From the NCBI GenBank assembly GCA_037783545.1, contig JBBELK010001000.1:744001-808000 (forward strand): a stretch of 64,000 nt of DNA, given 5' to 3'. The DNA comes from Henricia sp. BOLD:AAB3569 (Eukaryota; Echinodermata; Asteroidea; Spinulosida; Echinasteridae). A program made the position numbers and the translations under genes. The notes under the pieces were generated by a model that made no database searches, was not told where the DNA came from, and saw only the letters and a program-made list of their open reading frames with translations. Numbering within the stretch: position 1 is the stretch's first letter; each line of letters starts with the position of its first letter. Positions 44,901-56,900 of the stretch are shown piece by piece.

Positions 44901-47900
44901 GGACAATAGGACTGATCTATATCCTAACGTCCGTACAATACCAAGCCCTTTAGGTCCCAGCCAGCCTTGATTAGCCAAACCGTGGTCAACCTCAGCCTGC
45001 AGCGACCGCTCTCACGCACAGAAACCAAAGTTCTGTCCCTCGGCATGAACTTTGCCATCCCGCTTAAGACAATCCTGGTCGAGGACACAATTCAGTCAAC
45101 AGAACTGGCCTTACAACACTTCAGCAAGACGACTGTATATAGATGATGATGATAATGGCAATGGCATCTTATATAGACTAAGATAACTGCCATCTTGTCC
45201 ACCCCCACCTATACACTCTCTCTGGAAGGACCCCACACCAGCCACAGAACGCAATATGTCCAGTCAATTGCCGACTCTCCACCAGCCAGGACAAGATGGC
45301 AGTAACCGTAGTCTGCTTTGTCCATGTCTACGGGAAGGATGGGTATGGATCGGTCTTGGTGTAGGGCTTGGAGTGCTGACAGTTCTTGCCTTGAGTAGTT
45401 AGGTCTGGTTTGCTTGGCTTGCTTGAGTACTTGGTTGATTTGGAGTCGGACATAATGTGTAAAGCGCCATGAGTATCTTGCAGGATAGATAATGTGCGCT
45501 ATATGTTGTTGTTCGTCCTTCGAAATCGAAGATGACCATGGCATCAGTTGGATGGTGAGCTGTTGGGATGAGTCCGGAGATGGCTGGTGAGGTCAATCCG
45601 GGCAAGGAAACCTCTCCCACAGGTGTGGCAGAAGTGGGTAGGCGCTGTGCTTTATATAGGAGCCGGTGACTCTGGCTTTGCGCATCTGGCGCATCTTTGC
45701 TCCTCCGCTCTCTGGGCTCCTGTTGTGATAGCACTGCGCAGCCCCGTCCTCATACTATGAAGGCGAGCAGAGCGATCCTAAAGAGGGCTGCTCGGTCACC
45801 CATAAGGCTGCCGGACTCCACTGCTGCCTCGGTCCAGTGAAGAACGACCACATGTCCTGAGCCGTGTGCAGGTTCGCGACTACAGCTCCCAGTGTATCCA
45901 CAGCTATACTGCTTCGCCGTTTCCCCATCGCCACAGGACTTGAAGATCGACTGATGGTGATGTCATGACATGCGCGTGACTTGGATTAAAATGACGGAGA
46001 CTTGCGCTGCATCGGCCTCACTCTCTCGTCCTGATACGCCGGGTCCAGTGGCAAGACAAAGTCGAGACGGCTGGGGGCGGACCGGGATGCAGGAGTTGCC
46101 GGAAGGTGACAAGTATCCATACAACCGCCTTGGGGGCTCCACTCCCGATTTGCTGTCGGGGTTTACTCCCTTAGCCTATGACTTTCCCAAGACATCCACA
46201 AGGCAGTGGAGCTATTTGACCCATAGCTGGGGCGGTGGTTGACATGGCACCAGGACGTATCCACACGTCGGTGGGCCTGTACACCATGTCTCTGGGGCCC
46301 ACTGCTGCTCTGAGATCCCCTACAGATTCAGCCTGAGGCCGCAAGGTCCCCAGTTACCGTGTGTTGCCACGAGGAGGCACTGCAGGAGTCTTGGTGGTGG
46401 AGAGGCTATGTACTGGCAGGGGAGACTTACACGCTCGGCTCCCTTTTCGCCCCGAACGAGGCTAGCCAGCGGCAGCAGCTGAGGGTAGAAAGCGGGGTGT
46501 GCAATACTATATACAACAACACTACTGCACTAGACACTTCACATCACCCTGTGGCAAGGCCACTAACACATAAGATGCCATTAGATCATCATCATCTACG
46601 GTCGTCTTGCTGAGGTGTTGTAAGGCCAGTTCTGTTGACTGAATTATGTCCTCGACCGGGATGGCAAAGTTCATGCCGAGGGACAGAACTTTGGTTTCTG
46701 TGCGTGAGAGCGGTCGCTGCAGGCTGAGGTTGACCACGGTTTGGCTAATCAAGGCTGGCTGGGACCTGAAGGGCTTGGTATTGTAAGGACGTTAGGATAT
46801 AGATCAGTTCTATTGTCCGGCTCAGGGCGGACTCGGGCGCGTGGGTACGAGTGATTTTGTGAAATTTCCTGATCTGTTTACGGCCGGCGGTTGGTCCACG
46901 GCGTGGTTACTAAATGACTTGGTGAGGGCTTGGATCCTGGAAAAGTGGCGGATAGTGTCAGAAGCATGGGCTATCTCTCTTTTTTTTAGGGCAGCTCGGT
47001 GTGACCGGGTGCTAGAGATCTGGAGTCGTCGAGAGGGTTAGGCTGGAAGCTCGCAGTATGTGGTCTGACTTGTGGTTCCGGTCCTGATAGGTTAACCAAA
47101 ATCAACACAAACATAACAATTCGCACTCCATTACCAAAGGTGGCTAATATTACCGATCTTTAACCAGTTCCTAAACACAAAACATTCGGAAATTACCCCC
47201 TGAAATTCATCGTATTCCTGTATTTTAATGAGGCTAGATCCGTCACTGGGAATAATTCTTCCTAATTTGTGGAATTTTGTTCATTAGCTTGTTTGTGAAT
47301 CAAGTGTTGAACTTGTTGGCGCGCATTGCTCTAATTGATACCAATAAATTGGCTAAATAAGTTGTCCTTACGTACTCAGATCGTCGGGTTGGGTGATCGG
47401 TCTGATGTAGCTCAGCGAGGAAGGGGGAGGGGGCGCTGGTGCCCTCATTTTATACACCGTAACCACCTCGACATTATTCTTCAATTTGACATATGTATTA
47501 GGCAATCGTGTTTGACAACAGCACATATCCGTAACTTGCAGGTATCATGACCGGCTGGGGAGGGATTGGGGGTGGGGGGGGGGGGGTGTGATTGGTGTGG
47601 GGATCAGGACCGGGAGAGGGAACCGGGGACCATGGCGCCTGGATCATGCGGTCCAGGAGGTGGGGGTCGGCAGTGCAGGGCGCCCGGGATGCAGTGCGCC
47701 GGGGTGCAGGGCGGAAATGGGAAGACGCAGGGGGCGGGGCTTACTGTTACACGTGACCCTGACCTTCAGGATTTCCAGGCGTTCTTAAGCAGGGTTCGCA
47801 CCACCAAACATTTACTTAAGCGGGTGATTTTGCTTTTGTATGGTTATAGGAACACATTGGCACTTGTTTTATTGATGCACTCGTAATTATGATTAAAGGT

Positions 47901-50900
47901 GTAATTAGTGCTAATTGAAGGCCTTCTTAATTAGACTTAGCACCACATATCTTGTTCTTAAATGGTTAATCAGTGATTGATTTGTCATAAACTTTCAGTC
48001 CAAACACGCTAGAAACTTGCTCTTCGTATTTTGAATATTGGTGACCTTTGACCTAATTAACCTTTGACCCTTTCTTAAGTAGGGTTCGCACCACCAGAAA
48101 TTTTCTGAAGTGGCATTTTTGTGTTCAGCTGTGTGTAGGGTGCACATAGACATACGTTTTGTCTTTGCACTCAGAATTATGATTAAACGTCTAATTAGCG
48201 CTAATTAATCGCTTTCTTAAGTGGCTAACGCACCAAATCTATCTTTCTTAAGTAACGAATTCTCAATCAGTGTAGGTTGGCCTTACGATCCGTGCTAAAA
48301 TTGGGTTTGCACTCTCAATTATGATGAAACCGAATTTTTGGGTGACTTTAGGGGGCTGCCCCCTCCCAACGCACCACCCGGGACACTTAAGAAAGCCCGT
48401 TTGGGAGATGTCCCAGCTACTTCTACCAATCCCACACTTCAAACCTTTTGCACTCAAAATTATGATGAAATCCTGCTGGGCTCCCGGACTAATTAGGACG
48501 CTGGTCTCACCTCCGCCCTACACCGCCCAGCCGGTACCACGCACCGCGCGGTACTGCCACTCAGCCCCCGGGCCTGCCGCTATAATTGTCCCCCAATCTC
48601 CTCTGATCTTATCCAGTACGTAATAAACACCACAAACTCCTAAAACTATCAAAACACGACGCATTATTTCGAACGGGATTGTAGCAATATCGTGATGATT
48701 GTCTCCCCGTCCCTCAGGGGGGTTGAGGACGGCACGAAATTGGCCTTTACTCTAGCCGCGTATAAGGGTCTCGGTAATGTGTATTTTCGGCGTTTGAATT
48801 TCATCGCATGCTGGTGTGTGTCTTCGTGGGTGAGTGATGAGCAGCAGAGCCCCTCCAGGCTCTCTCGAGTTGAGTAGGGAACAAAAACCAATTTCTCTAT
48901 GTATACACAGGTTTTGGCGCCGCGGTTGCACTGAATACCTTTATTTGATGTGGCTGAAATTATTCCACGTATAGCAACCTTCTACCAGTCCTGTTAATCC
49001 GCTCTACGTGTCCGCAAAATACGGACCTCACGGATCACGGAAAAGAAAGAAACTGCATGCGAGTTCCTAAAATAGTGTCTACACGCTGTGCACATTTCAC
49101 CTAACAATTAAAAATATGAATTTGCCGCAGTTACCAGCTTTCGACTAAGATATACAAAAACCACATCGACGAGGATGGGAAGTTATGGCATAAAAGGTGC
49201 AATAGAGCTTCTGCATCGGCGGCCATGACAGGGGGCAGGTTTTCTTATTTAAATGATATAACAATAGAACCACAAAGCACCTACTCATGCATGACACACG
49301 ACGACAATGTGACTGCCCCCTGTCATGGCCGCCGTGCAAAGGCTCAATAAGTGAGTTCGGAGTTTTAATTGTTCTTTCTGTGTATCGCGAACGCTTGGAA
49401 ACAAAATGAATTGAGTGGACTCTTAAAATGTTAGAAGCATTTTTTTCTGGTGGACAATCTCGTTCCAATTTTATTTTCCGTTAACATCACTGGTTGTTAG
49501 ATACAGTTATACGAGTTCATGCAACTGTTAATTTTACAAAATATTTGGCAACTGAAACCCTTCAGACCCCAAGGAAATCTTCTGTGGAAAACTCACGCGG
49601 CTAATAGGGACTGCAAACCCAATCCATATCATGCCCTTAGGAATCGAATGCGAGGAAAGTGCCGTTACGACAGCATGATTCCTCGTCAGGTGATGATATC
49701 GAACAAAAACACCACAGGTATACACAGTGAAATGTCGACAAGTCACTCTCGTTTAACTCAAACATTTTGTAAACTTAAACTGTAAGTAGCGAGAGATTTA
49801 AAATAAAAACTAAAGCCAGCATATTTACGATGGAGTTTAGAGACCAGCATATCTATCGCAACTAACTGCATGTGTTCAGGGTTGGTGAGGCGTCCGTGCC
49901 GTACCGGAAAGTATATTCCGGAATTGGTTAATACCGTATAAAAAGGACATATTCTGGTAAATTGATCGCAGAACCTGTCCATCCGTGCCATTTCAGGGGA
50001 ACGACCCTGCAGCTGCCGCTGTTGATGCAATAAAAAACCTCGTACGTCTTGAGTCCGACAACATTTTACAAATTTAACGTGGTTTATCAAGACTTTAAAC
50101 CGTTTACGCGGGATGTGTTTACTGGTAACAAACATGCGCATGTGACATTTTGATAACCCCGTCTTTACACAATAAAATCGCAAAGCCGGTTTCTTTGAGT
50201 GAAAGAAGAGGACACATTACTTCAGTGTGCAGACATTATTACTTCTGTCGACATGACGGATTTAAGAAGTCCTATTGGTTGGTGAAAACCAATTTTATAT
50301 TTGCGTCACAAGTATATAATTAATGGCATGATGTAATGACCAAAATGGCGGCTGGGACGCAAAACAGCTCACAAATTCAGCACAATTTTCTAAAAATTAC
50401 CAATACCAAAACGATAAATACGCACTAGGATTTCTTTCAATTTCAAACCCAAAAAGTCTGTGATTTTACCTAACGAATTCAAAGCATTAATTGGAAAATA
50501 GTTTTTTACCGCTCTTCTGTTTTTTTTTTTTATATTTACCTAATTCCTGGCAGACGTATCCATAAAAGAATTTAGAAGAAAAAAAGTTCTCTGAAACAAT
50601 TGTTTTTTCCTCGGTAAGAGAATTTAAAAAAATCCCTATTGTCTGTTTTTAACTGGACCCAATTTTATGGAGGTACTCCATATGTTTTTGGTTTGCAAAT
50701 GTTTTTGGTTTTAAACAATTCATAATGTCTTAAAATATGCAAGATGTTTTCTTCAGCTCCTTCGGAAAAACAAAACAGTCAGAATCTGGTGCACACCTGC
50801 TGCATCAATAAATGCTAAGCACTTCCCTATGCCTGGATCCACTATTGTTTACTCCAAAAATAAAAATTGGCACTTAGCAACTAATCTTACGCTGAAAAAC

Positions 50901-53900
50901 ATGCAGTCAATTGTTTATTTATTGTGTTTTATGAATTTCAATTCGCATCCCGTAGGTTGAATTTCATTAAGCTTACATGTGTGTTCCACCTAAACATCGA
51001 GATACAAAGGTGGGTGGCGCCATTGGCAGCCGACGGTTCGGGGTAATCCCCCTACTCTCACGAAAGCATGCTCTGGGATCTTTCAAGTGCGTTATACAAC
51101 ACACTGGACCAACAGCTTTACATCCCTTCAGAAGGATGGAACAATTGTGGTTAAGTGCCTTGCTCAAGGGCACAAGTACCACGGCCGGTTATCGAACCAG
51201 CAACACCAAGCCTTTACCCGTGTTGCGAACCAACGACTTTGGGCCACGTGAACGACCTCAACCACTCGGTCACGGTACCACAATAATGATTGTAAAGAGG
51301 TGTAAATATTACCATAATTAATTTGAGTTTTGCTGCTGTTTTCATATACCAAATAATATATGATTAGTTTTACAGTTAGAGATGTATATTTACAACGGCT
51401 AAGTTACTTTTTGTGAGGTCTGTATTATACTCACCCGAGGTACAGGCCGATCTGAGCGAAGACTGCGTTCCGCTCCGACCATCCGCGGGAGATAACGGCA
51501 CCTCTCCCTCGGCAGCGCTCGCCGGTTTCCCGGCGCGTCCACATACGCCTTGTTCCACGTTCATTTTGGCTAGTTCCAGAGAGTTGCCCTCTAGAAACTG
51601 AACCATGTCGTTCACGTTCTTACACTGTGGACAGGGGAACAATGAAGTGTAAATTGTTAAAAGTTATAGCAAACAAAAAAAGACAAAAAGCTTGGCAATG
51701 TTTTGGGGGCATTTGAGAAGGGCATGCACATTTATATGTTGTTGTTGTTGGCCCTTTGTGCCACCAACTACTAGTATACGGTATTAGCTTTAAATATGCT
51801 TTATTATCAACTTAAGATGATTAAGAAGGAGTTTTAGAAGTGGGAGGAAAACCTCCAGGGAAATCTCCTAGGGAACAACCCACGCGGTCGAGTAGGGACT
51901 GCAAACCCAATCCCTATATACACGCCCAAAATCGAACCTGGGACGCCAGAAATAAACGGCGGGGAAGAATTAACCATACTCCAGCCCAGCCGCTCACCAC
52001 CTGCCGTGTGCACCCGGTCACATTACCTGGCCACACAAACAATAGTGTACACGTGGTGCACGCCAAAGCCTGCACCACATAGCAACAGAAATTTAGTCTC
52101 GTCAAATGGGTACTAAGTGTGAAAGGAAGTAGCCTACGTCAGTATACCATACGCTATTCCTGTGAAACACGCAAAAGGACAACTAAAAATAGAGTGGGTT
52201 TTTTCCCCTTCTCTCTTCAAGAAGGGGGGCGGATGGGGGGGGGGGGGGGGGGGGGACGGTGGGGTGAAGAGGTTCATTAGAGAGGTGATGTACCTTCAAT
52301 CTAGCCTCGTTGGTCTCTCTCCCAACAGCCATATGCAGCACGTTGATGTAGCCAGGGTAGATAGCAGCGAAGGAGCAATTTCTTTCCTTGCCAAAGTTAC
52401 TGACGGAGAAGTGCCCGGATGAGTCCGCGCCGAGGATGTTGCAAGCTGGGTGATGCATAGGTTATGAGATAAGAAATTTGGGGATAGTTGAAAATGACAA
52501 AAGTCTTCATTCCTTGTATTTGCCACCGTGCACACGTGTCTTTTCTCTTTTTAATTAAAGGGCGCGTGTCCAGATCACATTTTTGAGCGCACCACCCTCC
52601 GCCCCCATTTTTCCCATGGGTGTTGAGATTTTGATATCATGTCATTTGTCATATTTTGTCATTACCATTCTGAAATTGTGCGCTCTCAATCCTTATATTT
52701 TTAAGGATATCGTAAAAAAAAAACACCGATGTTTTGTAAACTTATTTATCAGGTTATATAAAGCACTGCAGTGATTTCACTAACCTTTTTGCTTCCACGT
52801 CCAAATTTCCATATGCAGCACGATATGTGGCAAAGGGCATCACCTCTACCATTGTTCCCCCATTGTGTCTCAAACATCCAAGGAGTTATCAAGGAATTCT
52901 TTTCAGTTTTTAGGGGGGATTGGTGCGTTAACAAAAGGGAAGAGTGTGTTGAGGTATAGGGGCGTTAGGGGGGAGTCCCTTTGCCACATATCGTGCTGGG
53001 TATACACATTTTCTGTTTAATTCCATGGATAGTATTTTGGAGAGGTATTCTCATATGATTGTTAGGTTAGAATGAAATCCACTTTCTGGAGAAAAACAAA
53101 TTGGACAAGCTCCTTTTAAATTGAACTCTCTGGTGGTATCAACTGTGCTTTTTTATCCGTCTTAACCAACCCTTTAATCTAGACATGTACTTCAACTTGC
53201 GTTGATTAGGCAAGTGTTACGTCGGGCACGTGACTTATATTGAATCACCCAACAGTTCACTGCCTGGCATTTCCAAACCGTTGACCAAAGTCAATACCTT
53301 ACAAAATACAAAGCGCACAATGGAATTACACATTATTTATAAAGTTTGCGCCACAATTTAAATATTTTCCTTGGACGCCGATAGGTTGTAATAAAATGCA
53401 CGTCCCGGGTGCACGTGTATTGTATAGCGAGCGTTTGACTATTACAGCATTACGTTATGTAAATGTAGCTTATTCAACACCTGTATTAAACACCAATACG
53501 CGTTCTTTCTATTTACGAACCAAAAGTGGATGTCAGTTGTTTAATTGACCATTGACAGTGACCGCATGTAATTCGAATGGCCAACATCCTAAATGGTTTA
53601 AGTCAAGTTTCAGTGACTCCGGACACATCAAATTTGATTATTGTCTTCTCGCTTGCAAATGGCTTTACTACATACGCGAAATGTCACCAAGGTCAAATTT
53701 GAAGTGTAATGTGTGTAGGTTTTTAAAAATATAATAAAGCCATTTCTAACAAAATTATAATGTACCTTCAAAAATGATAATAGCCCTATGAGACATTTCT
53801 TTTGAACAAAAATGAGCTAGTATTTGAACAAACGAAATTGGAAAGTCACATGTACACGCAAAGCATAATCACAAAAATGTTATATTTGTTTTAAAGAGAG

Positions 53901-56900
53901 ACTGAAATTGCACTTGTTTCGTTTTCGTCACTGTAAAGGTGCAGAATGACAATAATTATGTGCTCACAGTAAATTTTTCAAATTAATAAATAAATTTCAA
54001 ATGAAATTTATTTAAAATACGTTTAATACTTTAGTAACTTTAATAGTTTTCAGTTGAGATAAAGATAGCCTAGCTTTAAGAAATCCATCTGAAATGTGAT
54101 TGGTTTATAGACCCTTTGCCCGGGTGGCCATGACAGGGGGCAGTCACATTTTCACCGTGTGTCATGCATGAGTAAGGCACTTTGTGGATCTATCTGGGCA
54201 TCCCACCGGAAAACCACAACAATCTCGTGTTTGCCTCTTTTTCAACAATGCAGTGGGGCAAATCCATACCAACCAATAAATAACTGTCGTACAGAGATAT
54301 TTGTCGGCCGGCGTAACCGGCACGATCAGGACGGCATCGTTTACGGGCATGCTCCGCATCAGTAGTTCACATGTTAAAACACGGGACACAGTCACTGCTA
54401 TATATATATATATACATGTACATGGACTGTAATCGAATTTCTGAATAAAGCAACCGCCCGCCATCTTTCTCCAGAGAGACAATGTCTTTTTCTAATAGTG
54501 TTACGCGGAATGCAATCGATCGTATGGATCTTGAAGCAGTCTAGGGAAAGCTGCACTGCCTTGCCTGGATTAAGATGGGCGACAAGAAATTCTTCAGAGG
54601 TCAGTGAACACGACCACAGAAATAGAAGAGAGAAAAATATTGCAGCCGTCGTTACTTGCAAAACACTTGCAAAACAACGGAAATTGAATCACTGCCTTTA
54701 AAAAAAATACTTACGGGTTTGGGTGGGCCTGTGTTTAAACAAGACCTTAAACGGGCCGCTGTCTGGTGCCCGCTGGTAAGTAAGCATAGCCACGTTCTGA
54801 GACGCGAGGAGGACCCGACTACCGGTGTTGCAAATCAAATCGACCCGATCTTGTAGTGTCTGGCCGTGGTCTGCCTCCATCGGGAACACGCCCATTTGAA
54901 GAGCGACTCCATCAAAGAACTATGGAAAAAGAGAAATGTTCGTAATAGACTCTTTGCACCGGCGGCCATGACAGGGGGCAGGTTTTACAGGCTAAATAAG
55001 AATGTGGCTTGGCACAATTTCTTAAAATCATGGACACAGTTTTTTAGTGTTTTCTTGGAACGTAGATGAGGCACTGAGCTGACTTATATACACAGGTTGG
55101 TTTTTATCATATATACATCCTCATTCGTACATGGGAATAACGCCGTTTGAAACAGTTTCAGTCTTGATATGTAATCCATCTTAACGTGGGGTTTCATGGT
55201 TTCATCGTCATTAAAGCTGATATATATGTGCTTTTAAGCGAGTTTATTATTAGCTGTTTGGCGGTGTGACGTCAAAAGTTACGGGTTATTTGTGACAAAT
55301 ATCAATTATCAATTCCCATGCAATTGTAAGCAAATCCATTGCACAACGACACACTTTTGACAGCAAATTGGTAATTTGTCACAAATGACCCGAAAGGTTA
55401 CATACAGATAAATCTGTGAATCCGTTCAAACACACGAGCCAAATGGTAGCCGGCTAAATCACTTCCAATACAGACTCGTATGTTAACTCTGGCCGTAGCC
55501 GTTAATGCAAACACAGCCGTAGTCGTTAATATAAACATAGCCGTAGCCAGTATCTGAATTATAAAGCTAGGCCTACATCTTAAAATTATACGCGAGTCAA
55601 TGGTAGACACTATAGACGGTACTTGATGCTTTCCGTAGACTCATGTGTTATTTCAAGGCGTATTATAGCCACATAATTCAGACGTGAATTTTGACAAACC
55701 TCAATGCGGGAATCCGGGGCACACGGAGACTCCATTTCGGTAATTTCCAGTTCCACCACAGCATTGGGTCCCGATAGGAAAAGCCACGTGCACGTCTGGG
55801 AACCAGACGACAGTATGTACATACCGGGCGTACTAATCACGTCATAAGGACATTCTGCAAAAACAGACCATAATCATGAAAAGTTTTCAGTAAAAACAAA
55901 AGATCGTTGGAAACGATATATATGCGCAATAAGTTTAATATGCCTACACAACGTTTAGTGCCTGACAAAGGTCCCTCAGTTTTCGGAGGATCCTCCCCCG
56001 GCCCCAAACACACATAGTTCGTGCACAAGTTTCACTCGGACACACTGCAAACCATGCGCCGACATATATTTTCTAAATGTCATTCCGGGTCAAATTAATA
56101 ATACACGCGTTTGTGATCGGATTATGTTTGGCCGGGAGGGTTTTAAATTTAATGCCCGTAAGAAATGTGCGAGAACATCTGAAATAATAATAACAACGGC
56201 GGTCTCCGATCGTGCCATAAAAACAGGATCAAGTCTGCGTTTCATTGGCAGACTCTATTAACAACTCAATTAAGCAATATTAATTGTTGGACACGTTGCC
56301 GCCGGTAAACTTATATATAGACAGGTTGGGGCAGATATAAAACCAGTCATCCGTATACGGAATTACTGAACCGTCCAAAAGCATCAAAGATGAATTCTGA
56401 TTATTAGAGCATCCTTAAAATTGTGTTCGCTTTCTAAAAACGAATCGAGAGTTTTGGGTTAAAGGAGGTGTCAATATAACATTTTTGACTCAGCCCCCCA
56501 TTTTCCTATAGGTGTTGAGATTGTGATACCATATCATTTGTCATAATTATTTCCCCATTGCCATTCTGAAATTTCGCTCAATCTGTATCTTTTCAAGGAT
56601 ATCGTAAAATAAATGCATGTGCAGTGATTACATCAACCTTTTTGCTTCTATATCCAAATTGGAGATCCAAATTTCCTGTTTTGTTCCCATGGATAGTATT
56701 TTGGTGAGGTATTTTATATGATTGCTAGGTTAAAACAAATTTTCTGGAAATATCTGGACAAGCATCTTTGGTGCATTTGATTAACCTACGTTTGGTATAA
56801 CATATTGCACGAAGCAAGTTTCTCTTTTTTTAGATAAGTTTAGGTTCCTTTTAATGCTGCAAAAGGGCTCACGTTTTACACACAATTTGTATACACATAA

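Larger units (their letters stand above)
43088..48491. mobile_element. 5.4 kb long inverted repeat of Penelope-like retroelement sequence
   Basis: The left arm 43088-45175 and right arm 46570-48491 are near-identical reverse complements (for example AGTCCGGGAGCCCAGCAGG at the outer left, CCTGCTGGGCTCCCGGACT at the outer right). Both arms encode, facing the centre, a conserved PLE-type stretch. Outer parts carry repeated TTCTTAAGTRGGGTTCGCACC / CTAATTAGCGCTAATTA units. The left arm has an extra piece of about 150 bp with a poly-C tract (44214-44370) absent on the right. The whole lies in the CRHBP last intron, so it is tolerated by splicing. Confidence 0.85.

Noticed and set aside
49758..50183. 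141-codon minus-strand frame as the CRHBP last exon
   Set aside because: Residual similarity was vague and no acceptor keeps the phase; the true last exon at 41927-41800 has the conserved VVRLVSSG motif.
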